Shown: positions 22,790-35,970 of the stretch, in pieces
Position numbering within the stretch: the first letter of the stretch is position 1
How the letters are laid out: the number at the start of each line of letters is the position of its first letter
From: Pestalotiopsis fici W106-1
Taxonomy: Eukaryota > Ascomycota > Sordariomycetes > Amphisphaeriales > Sporocadaceae
NCBI RefSeq assembly: GCF_000516985.1
Contig: NW_006917095.1
Span: 1,803,077 to 1,867,076 of the forward strand
Length of the DNA: 64,000 nucleotides
Reading direction: 5' to 3'
The notes under the pieces: generated by a model
What the model saw: only the letters and a program-made list of their open reading frames with translations
Database searches by the model: none
What the model was told of the DNA's origin: nothing
Program-made: the position numbers and the translations under genes

Positions 22790-25548
22790 ATGTCTGAGCA
22801 CTCGAGCTCTCCGACTGCACCACGACAGGATGCGGTGAGCCAGCTCCGCGATGACCGGGACGCCCTACGACTTCTTTCCAGATCACCACACCCCTACCAC
22901 CGGCAGAAGTCGGAGCTTCTCGAGCCTTCAGGCAGCATCTCAAGCTCCACGACTGCGCGATCCGCGCCGCAGCACAATGGGGATGATTACCATATTCGAA
23001 GTCGCACATCCTTTCCCGCCGTCTCCCGTGATACCACCCCAACGAGCGATAGTGGTACCGAAGCCGACGACGAACACTTTTTGAAGGGCCTTCCGGCACC
23101 AAGAACCAAATTACACAAGGGTCTGCGTGGGCGCAACGAGCTCTTGTCGGGAACTTCATCTCCGTTCCCTTCTCCGGCGTATCTAGAAGACGAGGCAAGG
23201 CGCAACTCTTACATCACGGCCGAGTTCAAGAAGGAATCGAAAGCAGAAAAAGAGCGACAATCCAGGGCCGAGACTTCCAAACGTACCAAGGTCATCATTC
23301 GACGGCTAACCGAAGTCGTGCTCCTTGGTTCGCTTGGGGCTATGGTGTATATGGGCGAGCATGTACGTCCAGTGCTATACAAATGGCGTCTAGGTGAGTA
23401 AACTTAAGATACATAAGCTATGTACTCGAGTCCTCCTCTCACACTTTTTCAGAACTTGCTTCCACCTTGGGTGTTACTGGCATTCTTGCGATCTTGTATC
23501 CTTTGCGGCTAGCATATTGGGGGTATCGGCACCGGACTTCTTCACGAAAGATACCGCTTCAACTTCCAACCTCCTTTGACCCAGCACCACTTCTCTACCC
23601 GGTGGCCATTACACTTCTCGTTTCGTCACTTATATCGGTAGATAACGACTATGTTGTCCTTCCAAATGCCGTCCTTGCACTTTGTGCTCTTCCTCCAGCC
23701 CTATTCCCAAAGGTGTCAGAAGACGAAGTCGGAGGCTCTTTGCAGTGGCTGGTATCATGTGTACCGCTACTTATTTCGAAAATAATCAGTCATCAGTCAA
23801 CTTTACTACAGGACAGTAAACCTTCTCGGGCCACGGTATCAGCCGAGAATATTGTTTTGCTGTATCCACTGCATCGAGCTCTCTGTATTACTCTGCAATC
23901 CTTGACAACTACAAGTCTGTTGACTGCAGAACTTCACCTCCTCTCAGTAGCACTCATTAACGTGCTATTACTTTCTTGGTCCCCTCAGATCACCATCATC
24001 AAGGCAATGCTGTGGGTTGGCGGACTCGACATTCTGGTCTTATGTACCCGAGTCATTCTTTGGGGAATAGCATTGGCTCGCGTGCCCAAATGGCGCTTCA
24101 AACGCGACGACGCTCCTACCAAACGGTCCAGTTCAGTTTTTTCGAAATTAATGCCGTGGAAACGAGTTCGCCATGACTTGTTCCATGCGCCAATGGAGTG
24201 TTCTTCCTGCAGCTCTTGTGAGGCTGTTGACGATGCTGAAGATTCCGAGAGCATGCAAGGACTGACCCGAGTAAAAACCGCAACTCTAGACGGCTCTGAG
24301 CAGAATGGATCAGGAGTTCGATTTGATGCCGCAGAGACGAAACAACTTGGGCACCAGCGAAGACATACGCTGCCCCACATCAGCAAGGCGTCAAAGAGAT
24401 CGCACACACATACTCCATCCGGAAGGAGAAAACGTTCAGCCTCATCGTCAGTCAGGGCATTCTTTGCTCTCACACAGGAGCAAGCTTCCATGAGAAAGTG
24501 GTTGTATGCCCTCTATGTGTACATCTGCATCGTGGCTGCAGTATTTGTCCCGAATCCGGTCTTTGGTGTCAAGGACTTTGTGCAAGAACATGCACTTCAA
24601 GGTTTTGAGCCAGTGGGCTGGGCGTTGGGCTACTTATTCGGAGATCTCCCTTGGTTCAGATGGCAAGTAATCAGCCATAACCTCGAAAGATGGATTTGCC
24701 TACCACCCCGCGCCGCTCATATCGAGGAACAAGTCGGCTGGGTCCAGTTTCTTCGACAAGGCGTCTTTGGAGAAGCTAATACTCGGCTGCTTCTCAGTGG
24801 GTACTACGTCACGATACTGGCCGCGGGACTCATGGTTGTATTTCAGCTGTCCCCATTGTATGAGGTAGACACCCGTCGAAAGGTCTTTCACTTCATGATG
24901 GTGGCCATGTTTGCCCCGTCAATTTACATAGACCCGACGTTTGTGGCATTGGCACTATCCATCATTCTTGCAGTATTCCTTCTGCTCGATCTACTGCGGG
25001 CTAGCCAGCTTCCACCTTTGTCGAAGCCTCTGGCAACATTTCTCGCCCCGTACGTCGACGGTCGGGATCTCAGGGGCCCTGTTGTTGTTTCACACATTTT
25101 CCTCCTGATTGGGTGTGCAATCCCTCTGTGGCTGTCATTGGGCTCCCTTCCACGATCGGGAACGGGTTACCTGACTGGTTGGGAGCTACCAACTCGCGAG
25201 GTCAGCATGGTTGCAGGTGTGATTTGCGTCGGCCTTGGCGATGCAGCTGCATCCCTCATCGGTCGGCGTTATGGACATCGCAAGTGGATATGGGGCGGTG
25301 GTAAAAGTCTAGAAGGCAGCGTCGCATTCGCCGTGGCCGTATTCATCGGTCTCATGGCGGCATACACCTGGCTCAGGGTGGGCGGATGGCATCCGAGTAC
25401 CCCTTACGATTCTATTACTGTAACGATAGGCAAGACGAGCGTCTGTGCTTGCGCAGCCAGCCTAACAGAGGCTGTCCTGACTGGAGGCAACGACAATGTC
25501 ATTGTCCCAGTAATTCTGTGGACCTGTGCCAAAGGTCTTGGCATATAG
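22790..25548 (+). CDS. sec59: Dolichol kinase
   Basis: The enzyme makes dolichyl phosphate from dolichol with CTP at the ER membrane, for N-glycosylation and GPI anchors. There are two exons, 22790..23393 and 23453..25548, with a 59-nt GT-AG intron, giving 899 residues. The N-terminal ~190 residues are Ser/Arg-rich and probably cytosolic. Many hydrophobic helices follow, interrupted by a long hydrophilic Ser/His/Arg-rich loop (roughly residues 420-530). The C-terminal catalytic part has RKVFHFMM, then GLGDAAASLIGRRYG starting near 795, GGGKSLEGS, and GGNDNVIVP, all typical of the dolichol kinase/CTP-transferase fold. The protein is much longer than yeast Sec59 (about 520 residues) because of the N-terminal region and the loop. 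Confidence 0.94.
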
Positions 25549-28500
25549 ATGGTTAGATGATCATGGTAAGGCGTTCAGGGTTTGAAGCATATTTCCAGGC
25601 AATGTTCAGGGTCATTGGATTGGAACGGAAAACAATTGCGTGTATAGATCAGGCAAGGTACCTGCGCAGCTCGATTGATGTAGCCATGTCATACCACGTT
25701 TGGTATTTCGAGAACCAGAGGTACGAAATAATCAATCAATAGACACAAAAACGATAATTATGACGCGTCATGATGGATTGTAGTACGAGCTTGCCAAAAG
25801 ACGTCTGCCTGGGGATGGCCCGGGGATAGCCTCACCGTAGCATTACTACAAGCGGCCTTAAGCCAACAGCCACCCAGCAATGGTAATTTCGGTTGTAGAG
25901 TCTTGATGAAAAATGTTCTATCCAGTAGGGAGGGAGAATCCAGGCAGCAGTTTCTCAGCACAAGGCATAAAGACACGCCATTCATGTTAAGCGTCACCGT
26001 CATCCGAAGCGATCAATCTTGGCAAAATGTCCAAACTCGGTTCTCGGTGAATGATCTTGTTCAGCTTGGTGTAACCTTCGGGACTCGGAGTTTAAAAAAG
26101 CTAATGCCCGTAGCGGCCCCTTCCGCCGCCCTCCTCGGCTCCCCTTGCACGCAAAATCCTTGATTTTAGGGGATCATAGAGGTTATTGACCGGACCGTCT
26201 GATCCCATCTGGTTTAGATGGTATTCTCATGATTCCAAACAAAAATGATGTTCAACGTATTTGAGAATGACTTAGGTCATGCTGAGGGCGTTGAGACATT
26301 TGTTTAATGCTGATTTTATAATAAACATGTTTGTGCGTAATACAGCTTCTCCTATCTCTTGCGGAACAGCCTGACATGTTTATGTGATGAGTAAATCGTG
26401 CAAGACTTGCTTCATATAGCTACAAATATATTGGATGAGGCTGTGCTTGTCTTTATATGTTGCCAAGTACACTGAATGTGTTGATGTGTTCATTCTGATC
26501 CAGGGGTGGTCAGATATGCGGGGGCTGATTAGGAATCCTTCAAGGCTAGGCGGGTCGGTAGCCTTGGGATGTGGCGGTCGTTACCATCCGCCTGGGTTCT
26601 TGGAGACGGAAGCTCCGGTCAATGAATATCTTGATTATCATGTTTGGTTTTGACATGAAGCTTGTCTGTGTTTCACTGGACGAACACTATATTTTCGACC
26701 TTAATAGGTCACTCCGCTCGGGCTTATACATATGATTCAGAAATAATACCTGTGGCTTGCCAGTTGATGATATGCTAATGGGATAGCCCTTGTTTCGCCA
26801 TACCTCTTTTGCTCCATTGGTAGTTGTCGGTAAAGTCCACAAAGAGCGCGCGTTCCGCGGAAAGATGAAAGTATGCCCCTTTTAAGGAAAACAAACAAAG
26901 GTCGACCTCGATAGCCGGGGGTATAGAAGCTTGTCAGATAAACTTTCCTCCGGGCCAGTAGTTCGGTTCATGTTTCCAGCATAAACCCAATTGAGACCAT
27001 ATAGGTAAGTTGGTCAATGTGTCATAGAACCTGCCGGCTCTTCAATGCGCCCTATAAAAGTACCGAAACAATATGGCGAGTATTCGGCTCTCGGGCCAGG
27101 TGATCAATTGACACGAGGTGGAAAGCCAAATATGAATAATAATGATTGCACTTCCCGAGGTTTTGAGGCTGCAATCCCGACTTGGAATGAGATAGACGAG
27201 AATGCTTTGAGATGTGCCTAGGTAGCACATGCAATCTTAAGTAAGCTGGGCGGGAAGTCTATGAGGATGTAGTGTAGTAGAGCGATGCATAATTGCACGT
27301 GGAGGAGGGTATTAATGTCGATCGGACAGTGGGTTAGCCGAACCAGTCGCAGCCCTGTACTTGCGGCTACTTTCCGAAGTTTACGATGCATACTTCGTAC
27401 TTCGTACAAAGAAAGAGATATGGAGGGTTTTCTTGGGGTCCAAGGAGCAATGGGCTCCCATCAGATATCATCTCCGTGGGGTTTATTAGCGTAATGGTAT
27501 CTCTGTTCTGCAGCATCAGCCAGCCGGCGGGATTCGGTTGGCGGGAATCCCAGTGTATCGTCCCGCAAACGACACCAAAGAGTTCAGATGCAGCCTAATT
27601 GGCTCGGTCAGACTGCCGCCCAGCAGCAAGAAGAGTTTCACTGCAGGTCAAGGCTAACAATAATGGTAAGCAAGGATTTAACAAGAATACTAATAATTCC
27701 TAGATGCCTTACCAAGTACCGTAAATGTCTCCCTGCATGCAATCCCGTCACTCAACGTTGCTATCCACATGACACATTGCCGTTTCCTTGGGGTGTTCTT
27801 CCAGGAACAGGCACCATGGCAATTAAGTCCCTGTTCCAGTTCATCCTTGCGTGTATTCGGCTGGCGGCAATGTTGTTTCCAAGTATCAAATGATCAGCCA
27901 TCAATGTCACCTCACTCGAGATATGCCCGTTGTTCCAGTGGTAAAAAAAAATGGCAGAGAAAAGGAGACCACACCCACTCTCTTGGTCCAGAACATTCTC
28001 CGCTCAGAGAATCTTTGACTGCGGATGAAGATCTCTCGGATCCGATTAGATCATCAATTTCCGGTGTAGTGTGCGAATATATGCGAGGTATGCACATAAG
28101 TGTCCATATGGCGACTCGGAAAGTGTCCGAGCCGGTGCGAAGACACGCCGGGATTGGAGGGTTGCAGCTGCAAAAGTTCCCGCCGCAGGTCTAGGCAGGC
28201 CCCCGGCAGCTGGCGTTCTCCCAAGTCTCCCCCCATTAACCTCTTGCTAGGCCCCAGTTTCTTTCCATACGTACACGAATACGCCGGGCTGAGTCAAAAT
28301 TCAGCGGGCTTTCCAGAAGTCCACGGACTGCGGGATCACGCTGGTGCGCCGTGGTTGAACTTTATGATGACATATCTGTCAATCTTCCCCCCCCCAGACC
28401 AGACAGACCCCTCCAGCTACCTACTGGCTCAAGTAGCACAGCAAGGCACTTCCATCCCCATCCCAACATTACCTTTGTTGTTGGCTTTCCTCTGCGCCGC

Positions 28501-29400
28501 CTCGCATCCATCTTTATTATGGTGCATGCAGCATAACCTACTACTTACGTTACAGCTGCATGCCTAATAATAATTTCTCACTTTCTCACTCATCTTTTCT
28601 TTCAGCTCTTCTGCCATCTGATCTGACAGACGGCAATAGCGATCGATCCTCCCAGAAAGCAAGCGAACAGGAAGAAAAGAAAAACATCTCTCGAATTTTT
28701 TCTTCATTTCTGCCTGATCTTATTTATCCCATCACCAAGCATCATCTTATTGACCGGCCGTTCTGCTAGTAGTGATTGGTCTTCTTTAGCTTGAACGACT
28801 TCCCTACATTACTGACTGGACTGCACTACACTGCACTGACCTACCACCTACCTAACATTACCTACAAGTACTTATTGGGTATCCGTACCTTGGTCAAAAC
28901 GGCATATCATTGGCCTATCCCCGTCCGTTGCCTTTTCCCCCCAGTTGAAAGACAGCTTAGCGGGCGCGACGACCCTCCTTATCCACGGGGAGCCCCTCCA
29001 AGTGCGGACGATAAGCATACCTGCTACCCGTGGACATTCCTTTTGCGACCAGGATTTTCCGCGGGCCTCTCGGACGGAACGTTGGACAACTCCGTATATT
29101 TCGTCAAAGAAACTCAAACCGAATATCTGCTTGGCTGTTTTCAAGACTTACTCTTTAAGCCGCTTACCAATCATTCCAACGTCCATCGCTACATCTCTCT
29201 CCCTCTCCTCCTTTCTGTGCTCCTTCCCATTGTTTGCGCTGCTCGCCTCTTGGTCTGCCTCGTCTCGCCTCAAGGGCACAAACGTAATTGCCCCTCTGAT
29301 TTCGTTGGGTCCCACGCGCACAGAGGCGCCGGCGGATAGCTCTCCGGAATATTCATCAACACTCTGTGTCTTGTCGCCTCTGCATGAGGCAGGTTGAAAA
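25549..29400. other. 3.9-kb gene-free stretch, then pyrimidine-rich leader of the next gene
   Basis: No frame is supported on either strand. The right part, from about 28380, is rich in C/T tracts and typical of fungal promoters and 5' leaders ahead of the Zn2Cys6 gene. It contains several short open frames and splice-like sites, so an untranslated first exon is possible. Confidence 0.4.
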
Positions 29401-31861
29401 ATGTCGTCAACGCCCACGGGCTCGGGGCGAACCCCGCGAGTTCTGTAAGCTCTAGAGGCCTCCCCTTTGGGGCTCCTCATCACTAGCATCGTCATCAATC
29501 AGCATCCCGCTTACTGGATTTCTACAGTGCCTGTGTTCTTTGCCAGCACCGCAAGATCAAATGTGACCGGAACAGTCCCTGCTCCAACTGCTTAAAGGTG
29601 AGCGCCACTGCAGATCTAGGTGCTTCCTAAGTCTGCACAGCAAAAGGTCGAGAAGTGCTAATGTGCGCACATCATGTAGGCTGGTGTGACCTGTACGCCC
29701 AGCACTCCCGCTCCAGCTAGGAAGAGAAGGAGGCCCAACCAAGATTTGCAACAGCGCCTGGCGCGATGCGAGGAGCTATTGCAAGAGTATGCAACCGCCA
29801 AGCCTCCCAGCACTGGAACTGAAGTACCAAATTCGGGTGAACCCTGGAAGTCTATGGGCAAGCTGGTTGTTGATGACAGCGGCGTACGCTTCATGGACAG
29901 CTTCTTGTGGGCGACCGTTCACGATGAGGTATGTTGTCGCATGATGTCTCTTGGATTTGTGCAATTCAATGCATGTCACGTGAATGCTAGTATCTGCTTT
30001 TCTCTTGTGTCTACTAGCATGAGGATGTTGCTGATACGCTTTTCCAGGTCCGGGCAATGCGTGAGATTGTAGATCAAGACGAGAAAGAGGAAGAGAGTTC
30101 TAGCACGACACCTGCAGATGGACTCACGCCCGATCACCACACCGGTCTCCTCTTCTCCAGTGACTCGGACGCTAATCTGGATGAGCTGCACCCAAATCCA
30201 GCGCATGTTTTCCGTCTCTGGCAGACCTTTCTTGAGAGAGTCAATCCTCTGACCAAAGTCATTCATGTGCCTACTGTGCAGCCGCTGGTTGTTGAAGCTG
30301 CCACGAATCAGACCAATCTACCCAAGAATGTAGAGGCACTACTCTTCTCGATATATACGATGGCTGTCGTTTCCATGACGGACGCTGAATGCATTGGCGT
30401 TCTTGGCCTGGCGAAAGACGACGCGTTGGCTCGGTTCTCTAAAGGTGCCCGGGTCGCATTTATGCGTACTGGTATATTGCACAAATATGATTTTGTCGTT
30501 CTGCAAGCGCTTGTGTTATATCAGGTAAGCCAGTCAACTCTTGTGAACGCCCATGTCGGAAAGTACTGAGACAATTCGTTAGCTTTCACTCATGGGCCGC
30601 TATGATCGTCACGCCGCCTGGATCCTCAATGGAGTCATTATTCGAATAGCCCAGAAATTGGGTCTTCATCGCGACGGAGAGCTCCTTGGCTTATCTGCGT
30701 TTGACACGGAAATGCGACGCCGCGTGTGGTGGCAAATCATACTACTCGACGCCATATACGCGATGCTATCAGGCTTTGGGCAATCCATGTTGCCTCGCCA
30801 ATGGGATACCAAGGAACCAACAAATGTCAATGATGCTGACCTGTTTCCAAGCATGACCAAGGTCGAACCCAAGGATGGACCTACAGACATGGTACATTGT
30901 CTCATTAGCTATCAAATTGCCAGGTTACTATCGGACACTCCTTCCCTCGAAAACATTATTCTTCAAAATGAACTCGCGACGCCAAAAGGCCCAGCCACGG
31001 CCGAGTTGGAAGCAGCTCAAGCGCGCATCAACGAGTTGGGCGAGACTATTCAAGACATATTACAGAAATATGGTGATCCGAGCATGGGTCCCGTCCACGA
31101 TCTTGCAGCATGGCAGGGCCGAATGATTATGAAGAAGCTACAAGAAGTCATCAGACCGCCCCGAGAGGAACCAGAATGGGGAACCGAAGTTCTTACACCA
31201 AAGGATAACTTGTTCAAACTTGCCGTGTCGGGCGCCGAGTCATCTTTGGAAACTTATCGCCACCTCGAGAAGGGCGGTGTTTTTACATGGTTTGGTAAGT
31301 TGTGTGCAGCAATTTGTCGAGTGCCATGGCGATAAATATACTAATTGTGACTCAGTAAAAACGCATTTCCAGATTGAAGTGTTCCAATTCATGGTAGGAC
31401 AGCTTTGTACACATACGACCGGGCAGCTGGTAGAAAGGGCCTGGAAGGTGGTAGCCGAGGTTTATCGATTTCATCCCGAGTTTTTCAAGCTTTCAATCAA
31501 GCCGCATGCCTCGCTTGCGGTGATCGCCATCAAGGCGTGGAGCAAACGCGAAGGGGCCTTGTGTCTGGCTACTGGCACGACGCCCGAGACACCTTGGTTT
31601 ATCTCACGACTCCGGGAGCTTCTCGGCTCTAGCTATGAACCAATGGACAATGCGAGTGATATTAAGCTATCACCATCGACGCCAGCTGTCAGTATTGCCG
31701 GCACAGCAGCCAGCGCGGATATGCCCTGGGACCAGATGTTAGGGTTTGTCGATACCTCAACCATCAACTGGGACATGTTTGGCAACAACGGGGCTCCCGT
31801 GGTCAACTATGGCGCGTACGGCAATATGGGACCCTACCAGACGATGAATGGTTGGCTGTAA
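29401..31861 (+). CDS. Zn2Cys6 fungal transcription factor with Fungal_trans domain
   Basis: The model has six exons: 29401..29444, 29528..29597, 29680..29928, 30048..30524, 30583..31294 and 31356..31861, giving 685 residues. The binuclear zinc cluster is C17-x2-C20-x6-C27-x5-C33-x2-C36-x6-C43, assembled across three exons. It is followed by a basic linker (RKRRR) and a short coiled-coil-like region. The middle region has the fungal-specific transcription factor signature (GRYDRHAAWILNGVIIRIAQ, then KLGLHRDG and RRRVWWQIILLDA) at about 285-345. For exon 4, an alternative acceptor 30 nt upstream (at 30018) also keeps frame and would add ten residues. It is the nearest regulator to the DHA2 efflux pump downstream on the same strand. 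The target genes are unknown. Confidence 0.9.
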
Positions 31862-33246
31862 AAGTAACGAATAATGCAACGAATTTGTTTTGCGGGCGTT
31901 TTCATAGAGGGCAACTCTAATGTGGGCCATTCAAGGGAAATCTCCATAGCCAAGACAAGAGACGATCTGTCAAGAGCAGATGCTGTAATTTACAAGACTA
32001 TCAAAGGACCTGCCCAAGTACCGTGTCTGACGTTCTCGCAACAAACTCTACTATGTAGAGACGAAGAATTCTGCAAAGTGATTTGAGTGGAGGGAGTTAT
32101 CTACGCTATATCCGCGTTGTGCTGGTTTCTAGAAGTACTAGCCATTGGTCGGGGAATAGAAGGACCCGAACAGAGTGCGATCATAATGGGGGCCAAAATC
32201 CGTAGCGCCAATGATTGGGTGACTTGGCTTACCCAACAGGGCCATCCGCATTCCTCCGTCCCCCGATTGACTCATTTTCTTATGATCTAGGGCTGAAATA
32301 GCAAAGAAGAAAAAACAATCTGGAATGTCACAGATTCATGTCGGTGTCCACTTGGTGTTAGATGGCACATGGCAAGTGCGCAAAAGTGTCGGAGCCATGG
32401 CTGATCTATTGCGGGCGCCATCTCCCATTTCAGGCACTGCGATTGGACACTGTCGGTTATGAGCAAGTCACGTCGGGGCCGAAGTGCAAAGAATAGTCAT
32501 CAGATAATTCAAGCCCCTGGAATTGGACGTTTTCGCATGGCGCCAGCACCAAGTAAAGGAGCAGCTCGGTGACGCATTCAAACCGAATGGCTTACATGAT
32601 GAATCTGCTCGCAAAATGATGGACAAATGAGAAACAGATATTCGCCGGTCCTTTGTCAGCAGAGCAGCAAGAAAACGGGTGTGGGCCCGGCCTAATCTCA
32701 CGTAGCCAGCAGTTTAGGAACACCCGAACTCGTGGTGACTCGGGTGCGTAAAAATTCGAGCCTATCAAGAACAAATGAAACTAGTTGTGTATACTCCTTC
32801 TCGTTTGTTAAGTCCGTGGTCCACACATTTTCTTCAGCCCCGGGCATAGCGTTGTCCGAGACCGACGGAGCTTGGAAAATATCGGTATGTCGGCGCCAAG
32901 AATGCGACGCTTAAAGGGATGTCGTCTGAAAATATATTTGATGCGACAGTCGACCCGTGTTTTCTAGAGTTGCTGTAGATGCTCAGACTGTGAATCATAA
33001 TAAATAATCCATAGCATCACCATCTTATTCCTTGACTGAGACAATCCCACGCCTCACAATACCGAGTTCGTTGATCACCAACACGACGCATGCACTGATT
33101 GCTCCTATATTGCTTGGCAGAAGTGCAAATAAGCTTTTTTTCGGAAGGGCCACACAGAAAAAGTATACGACATTTATTAGCTGCGCATCGAAACCCGAGC
33201 TTGGCAATTATAGAAATATCCAGATCACACACACTAGGTTTAAACC
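31862..33246. other. Intergenic region between regulator and efflux pump
   Basis: No gene is supported. It holds the 3' flank of the Zn2Cys6 gene and the promoter of the DHA2 transporter, including an inverted repeat at 32721-32746. Confidence 0.5.
32721..32746. promoter_or_regulatory. Inverted repeat CACCCGA-N12-TCGGGTG, candidate zinc-cluster operator
   Basis: Two perfect 7-bp arms (32721..32727 and 32740..32746) flank a 12-bp spacer, about 500 bp upstream of the transporter start codon. The arms contain CCG and CGG triplets spaced 14 bp apart, the kind of half-sites that Zn2Cys6 dimers bind. The sequence is seen directly; the regulatory role and the link to the adjacent regulator are inference. 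Confidence 0.4.
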
Positions 33247-35252
33247 ATGCCTTTCGGATTGGGCAAGAAGAAGCCCAGCGGCGACGCCAAGCCTACGGCG
33301 ACGGCCGAGGTAACAGACACGACCACGACGACACAAGTAGATCAGGCCTCTCACAATGGCGACAGCGACGACATATCGAGCGTCTCGACGCACCCAAGGG
33401 AGGAGAACAATACGGTCACCAAGACGGTGTCGCGGGCGTCCACCACCCACGAATACCCAGAGGGCCTCCGCCTTGCCTTGTTATTGATATCCATCTTTAT
33501 TAGCATGTTCTTGGTTGCCCTAGACAGACTGATTATATCGACGGTATGTTTCATGTTTGGTACTCTTTATTTCTGACGACTACTAACAAGATGGAACCAT
33601 GTAGGCCATTCCTCGTATCACAGACGATTTCAAATCTCTGCAAGATGTGGGCTGGTATGGATCCGCCTACCTGCTCACAACGGCTTCCTTTCAGTTGATG
33701 TTTGGCAAAGTCTACACATTCTTTTCAGTCAAGTTGACATTTATGGCCGCCGTGTTTCTATTTGAGGTGGGCTCCGCCATCTGCGGCGCCGCTCCCAGCT
33801 CGACCGTCTTCATCGTGGGCCGCGCCGTCGCTGGTGTGGGAGCCGCCGGAATCTTTTCCGGTGTCATTATCATCATTGTCTACGCCGTACCACTACACAA
33901 GCGACCGTTGTATCAGGGCCTCTTTGGTGCCGTATTCGGTCTCGCATCCGTCATTGGACCCCTCGTCGGCGGCGCCTTCACCTCCAACGTCTCATGGCGG
34001 TGGTGTTTCTACATCAACCTGCCCATTGGCGGCGTTGCCCTGGTTGTCATTGCCTTTTTGCTCTCGCTGCCTGACCGCGAGACTACCAAGCTGCCCCTCG
34101 GACAGAAGCTCGCGCAGCTCGACGCCGTCGGCACCCTCCTCTTGATCCCCGGCGTCGTCTGTCTCCTGCTCGCCCTCCAGTGGGGAGGTCTCCAGTACGC
34201 CTGGAACAGCGGTCGCGTCATTGCCTGTCTCACGCTGGGCATTGCCCTCCTCGTTGGCTTCTGCGTTGTGCAGGTCTACATGCCCAAGACGGCGACTTTG
34301 CCGCCGCGCATCTTCAAGCAGCGTAGTATCCTGGCTGGTTTCTGGGCGACGCTGTGTATTGGCTCGCAAATGATGATCTTTAGTAAGTTCACTCATACAA
34401 ATCCCATCCAAAACACTGGGAACGAAACAAGAAGCTAACATACAAACCTCCCCAATAGTCTACTTCCTGCCCATTTGGTTCCAAGCCATCAAAGAGGTCT
34501 CGGCCGTCGACTCGGGCATCCGTCTGCTCCCTCTAACCCTGGCCATGGTGGTGGCGTCCATGTCGACCGGTATCCTCACGTCCAAGATTGGCTACTACAC
34601 CCCGTTCCTGATTGCGGGCACCTGCGTCATGTCCATTGGCGCGGGCCTGCTGACGACGCTCGAGGTCGACACGGGCTCGGGCAAGTGGATCGGGTACCAG
34701 ATCCTCTACGGCTTCGGCATGGGCCTGTCGTTCCAGGCGCCCAACCTGGCGGCGCAGACGGTGCTGCCCACGCGCGATGTGCCCATTGGCACCTCGCTCA
34801 TGTTCTTCAGCCAGCTGCTGGGCGGCGCCATCTTCATCTCGGTCGGCGAGAACGTGCTCAACACGCAGCTGGTCAGCCGCCTCAGCACCCTGCCCAACTT
34901 TAACGTCGGCCTCGTCATTGACAATGGCGCCACGGCCCTCACCTCGTCGGTCCCCGCCAGCCTGCTGCCCCAGGTCCTGGTGAGCTACAATGAGGCCCTG
35001 CGCAAGTGCTTCCAGATTGGCCTCGCCATGTGCTGTCTCACCATTCTCGGTGCCGCGGCCATGGAGTGGCGGAGCGTCAAGCAAAAGAAGCCGGTCAAGA
35101 CATCGGCGGCTGCTTCTGCTGATGCTGATGCCGAAAAGGGCGAAAAGGCCCAAGAACCCGAGGACGAGGAGATTGCCCGGGTGGCGTCTAGGGGCATCAC
35201 GAACCAAACGGCCGCAGCAGCTGCACAACTGCCAGCCAAGATCATCGAGTAA
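33247..35252 (+). CDS. DHA2-family (14-TM) major facilitator efflux transporter
   Basis: This is a proton-driven drug or toxin efflux pump of the plasma membrane. There are three exons, 33247..33543, 33605..34382 and 34459..35252, with GT-AG introns, giving 622 residues. The first ~72 residues are Thr/Ser/Asp-rich and cytosolic. TM1 ends [10 protein letters not shown], followed by AIPRITDDF, as in fungal DHA2 pumps. The antiporter motif C ([12 protein letters not shown]) lies at about 212-223, followed by [13 protein letters not shown]. The C-terminal tail is hydrophilic ([20 protein letters not shown]). The family includes self-protection pumps of secondary-metabolite clusters, but no biosynthetic enzyme lies next to it. 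The gene is GC-richer than its flanks. Its neighbour upstream is a Zn2Cys6 regulator. Confidence 0.93.
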
Positions 35253-35970
35253 GGAGGAGCTTGATTTTGTGTTCTTTTTTTGCGAGTTGTATGATACCCA
35301 TTATTGTATGATACCCCTCAACTCGTCGCGTTACGAAAAGACCTTTGTTTGGTTTGGGTCTGAAGAAAATTGGGGTCTGGCATGTTGGAAGGGTAATAGA
35401 ATCTCACGACACGGCGTTGGCGAGATGAAATCTCATCTCTGTATTCATTTTATAGTCATAGAAGTGGCTGGACTAGCGGGATTGCGCTAGAAAAGCCGCG
35501 TGCGCAACAATATAATCGAGAATCGGTCAAAACACTTTCCGAATTATTAGGTGTATAGGCATATTGTCATTGATTGTGATCACACTGAATTGCATAATCG
35601 GTCTTGTCTACCTGACTGCAGAGCGACAGCGTCCTGTTGTCCATTCAGGTGGCCCTCAAAGAATCCGACATGGACAATGACCAGTTGTTATGAGTATATA
35701 TACACATTTTTCTCTTTGCCTGTATTTGACACCAAGTGAACAATGGGCATGTGTACTTCTTGAAATGCCCTGTGGGCTTTGTATCGAATCTAGATGCTTG
35801 TCCCACGCCCAAGCCTTGGAGCATACATACCTATATATAAGACCAAGGCGTACCACGTCTATTCGTTTTCGTCTCTGGCAAACCAGCATCATCTGTAAAA
35901 AAAAGAGGAATCATCACGACTTGACAGACCAACCGCTACAACAAGATCAAAAGGGCGCAAGAAACGAAAA
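35253..35970. other. Intergenic region without a supported gene
   Basis: This holds the 3' flank of the transporter and the leader of the small membrane protein gene. I see nothing further. Confidence 0.45.

Noticed and set aside
27470..27570. tRNA-like A-box/B-box words (TAGCGTAATGGTA, GATTCGG)
   Set aside because: The spacing and the acceptor and anticodon stems do not pair into a cloverleaf.
33762..35490. Several long frames on both strands across the DHA2 transporter
   Set aside because: These are GC-rich shadows of the transporter exons; only the spliced plus-strand frame has the MFS motifs.
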